Origin: Candidatus Bathyarchaeota archaeon
Lineage (GTDB): Archaea > Thermoproteota > Bathyarchaeia > Bathyarchaeales > Bathycorpusculaceae
NCBI GenBank assembly: GCA_030630585.1
Contig: DAOVMU010000074.1
Span: 1-7,285, forward strand
Reading direction: 5' to 3'
Length of the DNA: 7,285 nucleotides
Part shown: piece by piece, positions 1-6,024 of the stretch
How positions within the stretch are numbered: the first letter of the stretch is position 1
How the letters are laid out: each line of letters begins with the position of its first letter
Notes under the pieces: model-generated
Seen by the model: the letters and a program-made list of their open reading frames with translations, nothing else
Told to the model about the DNA's origin: nothing
Databases searched by the model: none
Program-made: the position numbers and the translations under genes

Positions 1-2
1 CA

Positions 3-638
3 CTAGGCTTCTACGGGAGTGGAATTGCCTTTGAAGTGAATTTTCGGATAAAAGATTATCCCACGTTTCCAGATCCAGACGTGGAATTTGACATAGACTT
101 TGTTAGAACTGACTTGATAGGTAACTGTCCGATATGGCATCATCGTCAGAACGGCCGCGTAGTGTTTCATGTAGTTGAGCCTTATGGTCCTGAAGCAGAG
201 TTTTCAGCAATTCCCCAAATAGCAGAAACGGGTGAACTAGTCAAGTTTAACGCTTCAAATTCATCAGCAGGATTTAACGGCACAGATGAAATGCCGATTA
301 ACCTATACTGCTGGGATTTTGGTGACGGTAACAAAACATGCACATCTACCCCGATAATATATCACAGCTTCAGCGATCCAGCAATATACTACGTGACTTT
401 AGAGGTCTATGCGTTTGGTGCCATACCTGATAAAGATTCAACAACCCGCTTTGTGGCCATATCGCAAACAATCACGCCGATTGGAGGCTACTCCACACAA
501 ACGAGGCAGTACACCATAGTAACACCGCTGACACACCACACACCTTCAGCAGTAATAATCATTGCAGCTTTCATGTTAATCGAGCTCAAGGTTCATAGAA
601 AGAAAAAAAAGGGATTTTGCGGGAGAAATCGCCAGTAG
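3..638 (+). CDS. Secreted surface protein with PKD domain and C-terminal membrane anchor (5' partial)
   Basis: The frame is open to the left edge, so the gene begins outside the window. The GTG at 36 is unlikely to be the true start because coding-like residues (LGFYGSGIAFEV) precede it. A PKD-type Ig-like domain spans roughly 192-450, with the signature WDFGDGN (about 312-332) and the later strand YYVTLEVYA. Such domains occur in archaeal and bacterial surface proteins and mediate protein or glycan contacts. The end is tripartite: PIGGYS (about 477-494), a Thr-rich linker, a short hydrophobic stretch (SAVIIIAAFMLIEL) and a basic tail (KVHRKKKKG). This looks like an archaeal C-terminal sorting or anchoring signal, with the bulk of the protein outside the cell. 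The part before the PKD domain resembles sequence I associate with Bathyarchaeia surface proteins, from memory only. No link to the ribosomal genes is implied. The surface location is well supported; the ligand is unknown. Confidence 0.8.
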   Translation, partial: LGFYGSGIAFEVNFRIKDYPTFPDPDVEFDIDFVRTDLIGNCPIWHHRQNGRVVFHVVEPYGPEAEFSAIPQIAETGELVKFNASNSSAGFNGTDEMPINLYCWDFGDGNKTCTSTPIIYHSFSDPAIYYVTLEVYAFGAIPDKDSTTRFVAISQTITPIGGYSTQTRQYTIVTPLTHHTPSAVIIIAAFMLIELKVHRKKKKGFCGRNRQ

Positions 639-661
639 TGCAGCTAAAAGCAATTAATTAA

Positions 662-922
662 GCACCTTTTGATTATGCCTTTTCACTTGGGCTTTTTGAA
701 CAGCATTACTCCTTCGTGATGGCAGACGTATTCAAAGCCTACTATCGGTACATGCCAAACTGGGAAGAACCACATAACAACCTCTTTGCACTCTCAAATC
801 CGTTTGTATGCATAACGAAAGCTTGCGTGTTCGCACCTAATGGTTTCCAGTTCCATAGGTGTGTATCAGGTAGTAACGAGCGTATCCGCCTGCTTGAGGT
901 GGCCATAGAAAATGTTGCGTAG
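662..922 (+). other. Open frame of unknown meaning, possible gene fragment
   Basis: An 86-codon frame lies between a TAA at 659-661 and a TAG at 920-922. The conceptual product reads coherently (for example SLGLFEQHYSFVMADVF, then YRYMPNWEEP) and many codons follow the RNY pattern. However, the first start candidates are GTG 716 and ATG 719, well inside the protein-like part, and no Shine-Dalgarno motif precedes them. The readable sequence upstream of these starts suggests a truncated relic rather than an intact small gene. I recognise no family. A 79-codon frame on the opposite strand (742-981) overlaps it in another register and is less convincing. It could equally be chance. Confidence 0.25.
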
Positions 923-965
923 AACCAAGCGAAACCTGAAAACAGCGTAGCGGTAGGAAAAAAAC

Positions 966-975
966 ACATAAATAC
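966..975 (+). promoter_or_regulatory. TATA-like box, upstream candidate
   Basis: ACATAAATAC follows the A-rich GGAAAAAAAC, together resembling an archaeal BRE plus TATA box. It would place a transcription start near 998-1002, giving uL3 a leader of about 100 bases or driving a short RNA. There is no experimental support. The box at 1050-1058 competes with it. Confidence 0.3.
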
Positions 976-1043
976 TTCCATGCCTTCTCTGTTTAAAGCA
1001 CGATTGCGAGGAATGAGAGCATCAACTAAATGTTATCCTATGG

Positions 1044-1058
1044 GAAAGCATTAATAAC
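1044..1058 (+). promoter_or_regulatory. Probable BRE/TATA of the uL3 operon
   Basis: GAAAGC followed by ATTAATAAC looks like an archaeal BRE and TATA element. Transcription would begin about 25 bases downstream, near 1080, leaving a leader of about 15-20 bases before the uL3 ATG at 1099. This is typical spacing for an archaeal housekeeping operon. Confidence 0.45.
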
Positions 1059-1098
1059 TTAATGTTCGCATTCGTACAAGACGCGAAGCGGGAAAACA

Positions 1099-2112
1099 AT
1101 GGGTCATAGAAAAAAGCACGCACCTAAACGTGGTTCCCTTTCTTATTCACCTAGGAAACGTGCTAAACACATACTGGCTAGAATCCGCTTCTGGCCGAAA
1201 ATAGAAGCAGACACGCCTACACTTCTAGGTTTTATGGGTTATAAAGCTGGTATGACCCACGTATTCTCGGTAGATGATAGGAAACGCTCACCGAACTACG
1301 GTAAAGAAGTAATCCGGTCAGCAACAATAATTGAAACGCCGCCTATCCTCATTTGTGCCATAAGAGCCTACACAAAAAACCCTTACGGTCTTCAAACCTT
1401 TACAGAGGCATGGATGAAAACACCGCCGAAGGAACTTAGACGCATATTAACTACGCCCGAAAACTACAACACTGAAGATAACCTCAAAAAAATTGAGGAA
1501 AACTTGGAAAAAGTAACTAAAATACGAGTTATTGCAGTTACACAGCCCAAACAAGCCAGTGTGCCAAAGAAGAAACCAGATGTAACGGAAATAGAAATCG
1601 GCGGAGGCACAATTCAACAACAACTGGAATACGCAAAAGCTCTTCTTGGAAAACCACTAACTTCAGCCGATATATTCAAGGAAGGCCAATACATAGACGT
1701 GATAGCGGTAACAACCGGAAAAGGTTTTCAAGGACCAGTAAAACGTTGGGGAGTAAGATTACTAGCGCGCAAAGCAAGAAAAACAAAAAGAGGCATAGCA
1801 ACCCTAGGTCCATGGAAACCGACACACATAATGCACACCGTTCCAAGAGCCGGACAAATGGGGTTCCATCAAAGAACAGAACGCAACAAACGCATCATGA
1901 AAATCGGAACAGACGGAAAAGATGTAACGCCAAAAGGAGGGTTCATAAGATACGGTGTAGTCCAAGGACCCTACATAATGCTTGATGGAAGCATACCTGG
2001 TCCAGAAAAACGGCCAATAAAGCTGCGCTATTCAACACGCCCCCCAAAACATATACCTGAACAGCCACTGCAAATCACCCACATATCGCTAGAATCGCCA
2101 CAAGGAAAATAA
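1099..2112 (+). CDS. rpl3: 50S ribosomal protein uL3
   Basis: This 337-residue protein has the archaeal/eukaryotic uL3 form. uL3 binds 23S rRNA near its 3' end, and its central extension reaches toward the peptidyl transferase centre. The N-terminus (MGHRKKHAPKRGSL) is basic, GFMGYKAGMTHV lies at residues 44-55, and the family hallmark GPWKPTHIMHTVPRAGQMGF spans residues 237-256, followed by HQRTERNKR. The archaeal insertion at about residues 120-165 is Lys/Glu-rich. The length is normal for archaea (roughly 330-360). The ATG at 1099 gives the expected N-terminus; the only upstream purine run is GCGGGAAAA, not a clear Shine-Dalgarno. It is the first gene of the ribosomal operon and lies 12 bases before uL4. 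Nothing suggests truncation. Confidence 0.97.
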   Translation: MGHRKKHAPKRGSLSYSPRKRAKHILARIRFWPKIEADTPTLLGFMGYKAGMTHVFSVDDRKRSPNYGKEVIRSATIIETPPILICAIRAYTKNPYGLQTFTEAWMKTPPKELRRILTTPENYNTEDNLKKIEENLEKVTKIRVIAVTQPKQASVPKKKPDVTEIEIGGGTIQQQLEYAKALLGKPLTSADIFKEGQYIDVIAVTTGKGFQGPVKRWGVRLLARKARKTKRGIATLGPWKPTHIMHTVPRAGQMGFHQRTERNKRIMKIGTDGKDVTPKGGFIRYGVVQGPYIMLDGSIPGPEKRPIKLRYSTRPPKHIPEQPLQITHISLESPQGK

Positions 2113-2118
2113 CGGTGA
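2113..2118 (+). promoter_or_regulatory. Shine-Dalgarno site for uL4
   Basis: GGTGA at about 2114-2118, six bases before the ATG at 2125, matches the archaeal anti-Shine-Dalgarno and fixes the uL4 start in the 12-base gap after the uL3 stop. Confidence 0.6.
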
Positions 2119-2124
2119 AAAACC

Positions 2125-2913
2125 ATGGCGAAAACCAAAAAGATCTTTGATCTCACGGGAAAACCCATCGAAAAAGTGAAACTGCCAAAAATCTTTGACA
2201 CACCTTTAAGACCAGACGTCATAAAACGAGCAGTCTTGGCAATGCAATCCCGCAGGTTCCAACCTCAAGGCAGAGATCCCATGGCGGGAAAAAGAACAAC
2301 AGCAGAGTCGAGAGGTGTAGGTCTAGGTATATCCAGAATGCCAAGAACTAAAGGAGCAAGCCCAAGAGCAGCTTTAGCTCCTGGAACAGTAGGCGGTAGA
2401 GCAGCCCACCCGCCAGTCTCAGAAAAAAAGATCGTAAAAAAAATACCGAAAAAAGAGAAACGCCTCGCTCTGTTTTCTGCAGTGGCCGCTACAGCCTCTA
2501 GAGAAATTGTGGTTGCTCGGGGTCATTCCATTGTAGATGTACCGCAAATTCCTCCTATAGTTACTAACAAGCTGGAAGAGTTGAAGAAGACAAAAGAGGT
2601 TGAAGAAACCCTCATAAACTTGGGAATATTCTCAGACATCTATAGAGTGAAAGAAAGCAGGAAAATCAGAGCTGGAAAAGGTAAACTTAGGGGTAGAAGA
2701 ATAAAACAGGCAGTAGGTCCCTTAATAGTTGTTGCTGAAAACAAAGGGATACTGAAGGCTGCAAGAAACATACCAGGTGTGGACGTTGTAACCGTTGAGA
2801 ACTTGAACGCTGAACTCCTAGCGCCTGGAACGCATCCTGGAAGGCTTACAATCTGGACAAGTAGTGCAGTTGAAAAGCTAGGTGAGCTTTACGGTGGAGG
2901 AGAAAAGGTATAA
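2125..2913 (+). CDS. rpl4: 50S ribosomal protein uL4
   Basis: This 262-residue archaeal uL4 is a 50S protein that lines the nascent peptide exit tunnel with its long loop and helps nucleate early assembly. The N-terminal strand (IFDLTGKPIEKVKLPKIF) is followed by the tunnel loop at about residues 42-100, rich in Arg, Gly and Pro (RGVGLGISRMPRTKG, then PGTVGGRAAHPP). The globular domain then contains GKLRGRR (about residues 185-191), a conserved uL4 motif, and ends with TIWTSSAVEKL. The length is typical. Its TAA stop overlaps the uL23 ATG by one base (TAATG, 2911-2915), which implies translational coupling. GGTGGAGGAG in the last codons (about 2893-2902) can serve as the uL23 ribosome binding site. 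Confidence 0.97.
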   Translation: MAKTKKIFDLTGKPIEKVKLPKIFDTPLRPDVIKRAVLAMQSRRFQPQGRDPMAGKRTTAESRGVGLGISRMPRTKGASPRAALAPGTVGGRAAHPPVSEKKIVKKIPKKEKRLALFSAVAATASREIVVARGHSIVDVPQIPPIVTNKLEELKKTKEVEETLINLGIFSDIYRVKESRKIRAGKGKLRGRRIKQAVGPLIVVAENKGILKAARNIPGVDVVTVENLNAELLAPGTHPGRLTIWTSSAVEKLGELYGGGEKV

Positions 2914-3173
2914 TGAACCCCTATGAAGTTATGCTGTATCCTCTTATGACGGAATCCGCAAGCCTGATGGTTGAGAAAGAGAACAAACTGGTCTTCATAG
3001 TTAACATTAAGGCAACTAAAAAGGATGTTAAAAGAGCGGTTGAAGAACTTTATGAAGTAGAAGTTGAAAAAGTAAACGTTCTCATAACACCGAAAAGTGA
3101 GAAGAAAGCCTTCGTTAAGCTTCATCCAGATTACAAAGCAGTGGACGTCGCAATTAAACTTGGTATATTGTAA
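2913..3173 (+). CDS. rpl23: 50S ribosomal protein uL23
   Basis: This 86-residue protein has the compact archaeal uL23 form. uL23 sits at the polypeptide exit of the large subunit and docks the signal recognition particle, the translocon and nascent-chain factors. The family pattern is clear: an N-terminal segment with YPLMTESA (residues 9-16), strand KLVFIVNIKATKKDVKRAVEEL split across residues 25-46, then VEVEKVNVLITP, and a final FVKLHPDYKAVDVAIKLGIL-type ending. The start overlaps the uL4 stop by one base and has a strong purine-rich Shine-Dalgarno inside uL4. uL2 follows after 22 bases. Confidence 0.96.
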   Translation: MNPYEVMLYPLMTESASLMVEKENKLVFIVNIKATKKDVKRAVEELYEVEVEKVNVLITPKSEKKAFVKLHPDYKAVDVAIKLGIL

Positions 3174-3181
3174 AACGTGTA

Positions 3182-3187
3182 AGGTGA
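3182..3187 (+). promoter_or_regulatory. Shine-Dalgarno site for uL2
   Basis: GGTGAAAT begins near 3182, about ten bases before the uL2 ATG at 3196. It is the same GGTGA type as at uL4. Confidence 0.5.
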
Positions 3188-3195
3188 AATAGGTA

Positions 3196-3936
3196 ATGGG
3201 AAAGAGAATTCGTGTACAGAGACGTGGACGGGGGAGAAGCCCTACTTTTAAGTCTTCAACTCACAAAAGAGTAGCCCCAGTACAGTACCCGTTACTGGAA
3301 CCGAAAGATTACTTTGAAACCACAATCAAAGGAATCGTCAAAGGTCTAGTTCACGACCCGGGACGTGGAACGCCTCTTGCACTTATAGAGTTTGAGAATG
3401 GAAAAACATGTTGCACGGTTGTTCCTGAAGGGGTTCATGCAAATCAAAAAATACAGATGGGTGGAAAAGCCTCAGTCGAGGTTGGGCATATCATTCCAGT
3501 AGGGAAAATCCCTGAAGGCACTATGGTGTGCAACTTAGAGCTTCATCCAGGGGACGGTGGAAAACTTGCAAGGTCTTCTGGAGCATATGCAACTGTTGTG
3601 GGGCATACACCCCAAGGGTCAATGATAAAACTTCCTTCAGGGAAAACTAGATATTTAAATGATTATTGTAGGGCAACAATCGGCGTAATTTCAGGTGCAG
3701 GCAGAACAGAGAAACCCTTCCTGAAAGCGGGTGCAAAGTTTCACCTTTATAGAGCGAAGGGACATAAATATCCAAGAACGCGTGGAAGAGCTATGATTGC
3801 AGCTTTACACCCATATGGTAGCAGCAAAAAGAGTGCACGGAAAGTCACAACTGTCTCGCGTCATGCACCACCAGGGAAGAAAGTTGGATTAATAGCTGCC
3901 AGGGGTGCTGGACAAAAAAAGAAGAAGAGAAGATAG
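3196..3936 (+). CDS. rpl2: 50S ribosomal protein uL2 with divergent peptidyl-transferase loop
   Basis: This 246-residue archaeal uL2 is a primary 23S rRNA binder needed for subunit association and peptidyl transfer. The N-terminus is basic (MGKRIRVQRRGRGRSPTF), an OB-type fold follows (IVHDPGRG-like segment at about 49-59, then LALIEFENG), and the SH3-like domain includes ELHPGDGGKLARSSG (115-129) and LPSGKTRYLN. The C-terminal part has TRGRAMIAALHPYGSS (195-210) and VSRHAPPGKKVGLIAARGAG. The usual loop here is close to NPVDHPHGGG. This protein keeps one His-Pro (H205-P206) but replaces the preceding Asp with Leu204 and loses two of the three glycines. The end is a Lys/Arg tail (KKKKRR) and a TAG stop. 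It is followed by a 60-base gap, the widest within this operon. Confidence 0.97.
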   Translation: MGKRIRVQRRGRGRSPTFKSSTHKRVAPVQYPLLEPKDYFETTIKGIVKGLVHDPGRGTPLALIEFENGKTCCTVVPEGVHANQKIQMGGKASVEVGHIIPVGKIPEGTMVCNLELHPGDGGKLARSSGAYATVVGHTPQGSMIKLPSGKTRYLNDYCRATIGVISGAGRTEKPFLKAGAKFHLYRAKGHKYPRTRGRAMIAALHPYGSSKKSARKVTTVSRHAPPGKKVGLIAARGAGQKKKKRR

Positions 3937-3952
3937 AGTGTCATTACTGCCC

Positions 3953-3965
3953 AGAAGGTTTATAG
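3953..3965 (+). promoter_or_regulatory. Possible internal promoter before uS19
   Basis: In the 60-base gap between uL2 and uS19, AGAAGG followed by TTTATAG (about 3959-3965) resembles a BRE and TATA box. It would start transcription near 3988, just ahead of the uS19 ATG at 3997. The rest of the operon has gaps of at most 22 bases, so this gap stands out. The call rests on sequence likeness only. Confidence 0.35.
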
Positions 3966-3996
3966 CGTTTAAACGTCGAAAATAGGTTGACCTAAA

Positions 3997-4401
3997 ATGC
4001 CGAGGGAATTCGTATATCGTGGACTTAAGCTTGACCAACTACAGAGTATGTCAATGGACGAGTTCATTGACTTGCTTCCATCAAGACAAAGAAGAAGTCT
4101 TCATCGTGGTTTAACACCAGAACAGAGGATGTTGCTTGAAAAAATAAGGAAGACAAGAGAGGCTAACAGAAAAGGAAGCAACATGGTAGTCAAGACCCAT
4201 ATCCGCGATATGATTATTCTACCTGAAATGGTTGGCCTTACAATTCTGGTTCACAATGGTAAAGACTTCGTTTCAGTGGAGATTAAACCAGAAATGGTTG
4301 GGCATTATTTAGGGGAATTTGCAATAACTAACAAACCTGTAAGGCATGGAACACCTGGAATCGGTGCGTCTCGTTCTTCAATGTATGTTCCATTAAGATA
4401 A
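3997..4401 (+). CDS. rps19: 30S ribosomal protein uS19
   Basis: This 134-residue protein is uS19 of the archaeal/eukaryotic length class. uS19 sits in the head of the small subunit, binds 16S rRNA with uS13 and contributes to the bridge with the large subunit and to A-site tRNA contacts. The N-terminus (MPREFVYRGL) and the segment MDEFIDLLPSRQRRSLHRG are the archaeal extension; the core has KTHIRDMIILPEMVGLTILV (residues 66-85), NGKDFVSVEIKPEMVGHYLG (87-106), and a C-terminus with VRHGTPGIGASRSSMYVPLR (115-134). GGTTGA (about 3985-3990) is a weak Shine-Dalgarno. This is the last gene of the + strand operon; uL22, usually next in archaea, is absent. The TAA stop is 18 bases from the stop of the convergent gene. 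Confidence 0.97.
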   Translation: MPREFVYRGLKLDQLQSMSMDEFIDLLPSRQRRSLHRGLTPEQRMLLEKIRKTREANRKGSNMVVKTHIRDMIILPEMVGLTILVHNGKDFVSVEIKPEMVGHYLGEFAITNKPVRHGTPGIGASRSSMYVPLR

Positions 4402-4421
4402 ATGTTCCAAAAAAACGTTTT
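4402..4421. terminator. Short shared terminator region between convergent genes
   Basis: Only 18 bases separate the uS19 stop from the stop of the convergent gene. They include an A7-CG-T4 run; AAAACGTTTT at 4412-4421 is a perfect palindrome. Read on the - strand this gives a T7 tract, a plausible archaeal oligo-T terminator for the leftward unit. The + strand has only T4 here, so rightward termination may lie inside the opposing gene. Confidence 0.35.
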
Positions 4422-4845
4422 AAGCGCTGTAATCTAGCTTTGTAGATTTCTTTTCTAGAGGTTTCTTAGTTGGAATTTTAGGCAAAGGAATTGGCGGAGG
4501 AATATTCAATGTTCTGGATATTAACACAGACTCGACGAAAACAACGTTAGAAATCGACTGCACTACCACTGGTGGCGGCGGTTTCTTTCCCTTGTAGTCT
4601 TCATAGATTTTGCTAATCTCACTCTTGTCTCCCCTAACCGATGCTCTTCCCTTAAGACTTATCTGAGCTATAGAAGGATTGTAACTAATGGTGATGACAA
4701 AGGGAACCTCTAAAAAATCTTCTTTCTTCTTTTCCATCGCGACTAGACTAAGATTCGTATTTATCTTAGTTGGCGGCATAGGTTTCTGGGTGTCCCAAAA
4801 TCTTTCAGCGGAAACATTGGTTACGAAAACGTTTACCCTAATCAT
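4420..4845 (-). CDS. Small conserved-looking protein, tentative SecB-like fold
   Basis: This 141-residue soluble protein has no signal peptide or membrane segment and no family I can name with certainty. It alternates likely beta strands: MIRVNVFVTNVSAERFW (1-17), LEVPFVITISYNPSIAQISL (45-64) and a glycine turn LKGRASVRGD (64-73), then a Lys-rich helix, the block PPPPVVVQSISNVVFVESVL (89-108), and a proline-rich end LNIPPPIPLP (113-122). This order (strand with YNPSIAQISLKG, an Ile-Ser-Asn helix, proline-rich loop) recalls the SecB chaperone family, which also has archaeal homologues. If so, it may hold unfolded chains and would suit a place beside ribosomal genes. That is inference. It is the last gene of the leftward unit, 33 bases after eS27, with a weak GATGG ribosome binding site. 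Confidence 0.7.
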   Translation of the reverse strand: MIRVNVFVTNVSAERFWDTQKPMPPTKINTNLSLVAMEKKKEDFLEVPFVITISYNPSIAQISLKGRASVRGDKSEISKIYEDYKGKKPPPPVVVQSISNVVFVESVLISRTLNIPPPIPLPKIPTKKPLEKKSTKLDYSA

Positions 4846-4878
4846 TTAAACCATCAATTAATCATCAAGTCGTATGAT

Positions 4879-5127
4879 TTAAACGTGTTTGTTCTTGTTT
4901 TCTGAAGCTACTTTGTAGCGGGTGAAGCCACAGTGTCCACAAGTGTATCTGTCGCCATGATCACCCATGAAGTATCCCAGTCCGCATCGCTCGCATGTGG
5001 GTCGCAACCTAGTGATTTGCTCGTTTTCTGTTTTGTAGAGGAAGGAAACTCCTTTCTCCTTTTTTTTCTTTTTCTCAGTTTTTTCTTCTTTGTCTTCTCT
5101 AGGTTTTTTCTGTGAGTTTTCAGCCAT
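4879..5127 (-). CDS. rps27ae: 30S ribosomal protein eS27 (S27ae type), zinc ribbon
   Basis: This 82-residue protein carries the C4 zinc ribbon of archaeal S27ae (eS31 in the unified nomenclature), a small-subunit head protein; the eukaryotic form is made as a ubiquitin fusion, the archaeal one is not. CERCGLGYFMGDHGDRYTC gives Cys45, Cys48 and Cys63, and CGHCGFTRY adds Cys66, so all four zinc ligands are present. The usual RLRPTCERCG context is intact. Residues 1-26 are an unusually long Lys/Glu extension (for example KEEKTEKKKKKEKG) ahead of the core; archaeal members are often nearer 50-65 residues. The ATG lies three bases after the eS24 stop, with AAGGAAAGGA upstream as ribosome binding site. 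It is cotranscribed with eS24. Confidence 0.92.
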   Translation of the reverse strand: MAENSQKKPREDKEEKTEKKKKKEKGVSFLYKTENEQITRLRPTCERCGLGYFMGDHGDRYTCGHCGFTRYKVASENKNKHV

Positions 5128-5130
5128 ATT

Positions 5131-5448
5131 CTATTCCTTTCCTTCTTCTGTCTCTGCCGGTTTCTTAGGCGGTGTGTTCCTTTCAATAATGTATTCTGGT
5201 TCAACAAGCCTGGCTTGGTCTAAGGAGTCATAAACATTTGCTAATCCAACAGCTGTGTGTGTGCCCGTTTTGGTTTCGAATTTTTTGACAAAGACAAGAT
5301 CTAGCTTGGCTTTTAAGGCGTTGGCAAGGGCGTTCCTAACTTCCAGTCGTGGTGGTGTGCTGCCTCTTTGCTCATGGTTTACCTTGAAATATACTTCTCT
5401 CCGTTTCAGGAAGGGATTTTCTTTCTCTGATACTATCTCGATTTTCAT
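5131..5448 (-). CDS. rps24e: 30S ribosomal protein eS24
   Basis: This 105-residue protein is eS24, found in archaea and eukaryotes but not bacteria. It has an RNA-recognition-like alpha/beta fold and sits in the small subunit body. The typical start KIEIVSEKENPFLKRREVYF (residues 2-21) is followed by the helix RLEVRNALANALKAKLD (34-50), LVFVKKFETKTGTHTAVGLA (51-70) and NVYDSLDQARLVEPEYIIER (71-90). A short acidic, proline-containing tail ends the protein. Its ATG overlaps the kinase stop as ATGA (5445-5448), and GAGG (about 5456-5459 on the + strand map) gives a good ribosome binding site. The TAG stop lies three bases from the eS27 start. The tight coupling suggests balanced translation of the three genes. 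Confidence 0.95.
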   Translation of the reverse strand: MKIEIVSEKENPFLKRREVYFKVNHEQRGSTPPRLEVRNALANALKAKLDLVFVKKFETKTGTHTAVGLANVYDSLDQARLVEPEYIIERNTPPKKPAETEEGKE

Positions 5449-6023
5449 GATTTTTCCTCAGATGCGGTGTTGACTTGATACGTTTCCTCGTTATTAGGTT
5501 TTTCGAATTCCTCCATAGCTTTTAAAATTTCGGTTACTTCTGCCTTTTTCTGTTTCGTGGCCTTGACAACAACTATGCCTTCATGTGGCTGACCGTACAC
5601 GATGAAAGAGTTTTCCGGCGCATACAAAACAGCAGCAAGAGCGAGCAAGTCTTCTTCTCCATCTACAACGATTTTGACACGACTACTATTCATGGATGTT
5701 TCTTGAATTGTCCTCATTGCTTCCTCTGTTATTGTTCCAGGAGGATTTTTAATGTAAATAGTCTTCTCTGCTGTAAGTGCAATCGGCTCTATTCTTCTTC
5801 TCATAACCTTGTTATCCACAATGGACAAGTTGGGGAACACGTTATTTTTTGTAAGGTTGTTTGAAACGCTATCTCCAACAGAAATTATCATTGGGGGTTT
5901 TTCTTTCTCTACTAAATCTTTGAGTTTCTTCATTGTTTCATTGGATGAGCCTCGAATAAGCGTGCCAATAGGGTTCTTGAGTTTTTTACGTAGTTTTGTT
6001 GTAAGTCTGTACCTAATACTCAT
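5445..6023 (-). CDS. GTP-dependent dephospho-CoA kinase (DUF359 family)
   Basis: This 192-residue protein belongs to the archaeal DUF359 family, shown in Thermococcus kodakarensis to phosphorylate dephospho-CoA with GTP, the last step of archaeal CoA synthesis. It is unrelated to bacterial CoaE. Visible family motifs, in order: VGDSVSNNL (49-57), the DNKVMRR stretch (70-76), IKNPPGTITEEA (91-102), VVDGEEDLLALA (119-130) and IVYGQPHEGIVVV (141-153). The acidic residues of GDS, of D70 and of GEED are the ones expected to coordinate Mg-nucleotide and act in catalysis. The length is normal with an acidic tail at 170-192. The start ATG at 6023 gives the expected N-terminus (RYRLTTKLRKKLKNPIG). It is the first gene of the leftward unit and overlaps eS24 by four bases. 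Confidence 0.92.
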   Translation of the reverse strand: MSIRYRLTTKLRKKLKNPIGTLIRGSSNETMKKLKDLVEKEKPPMIISVGDSVSNNLTKNNVFPNLSIVDNKVMRRRIEPIALTAEKTIYIKNPPGTITEEAMRTIQETSMNSSRVKIVVDGEEDLLALAAVLYAPENSFIVYGQPHEGIVVVKATKQKKAEVTEILKAMEEFEKPNNEETYQVNTASEEKS

Positions 6024-6024
6024 G

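Larger units (their letters stand above)
639..1098. other. Intergenic spacer between surface protein and uL3
   Basis: This stretch has no confident gene. It holds T-rich runs just after the surface-protein gene (about 667-698: CCTTTT, CCTTTTC, CTTTTTG), which could act as an archaeal oligo-T terminator. It also holds the doubtful open frame 662-922 and two TATA-like boxes (about 968-975 and 1050-1058). A small inverted repeat (TTCGC 1065-1069 with GCGAA 1083-1087) lies just ahead of the uL3 start. I found no tRNA, rRNA or recognisable sRNA in it. Confidence 0.6.

Noticed and set aside
742..981. 79-codon frame on the - strand
   Set aside because: It overlaps the more coherent + strand frame in another register, runs through the candidate promoter region and has no recognisable motif.
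1746..1985. + strand frame inside uL3
   Set aside because: It is an out-of-frame Arg/Lys/Asn-rich shadow of the uL3 coding sequence.
2028..3125. - strand frames opposite uL4 and uL23
   Set aside because: They are antisense shadows of certain ribosomal protein genes.
4933..5115. + strand frame rich in Phe and Leu opposite eS27
   Set aside because: It is the antisense of the Lys/Glu extension of eS27, so the hydrophobic run is a shadow.
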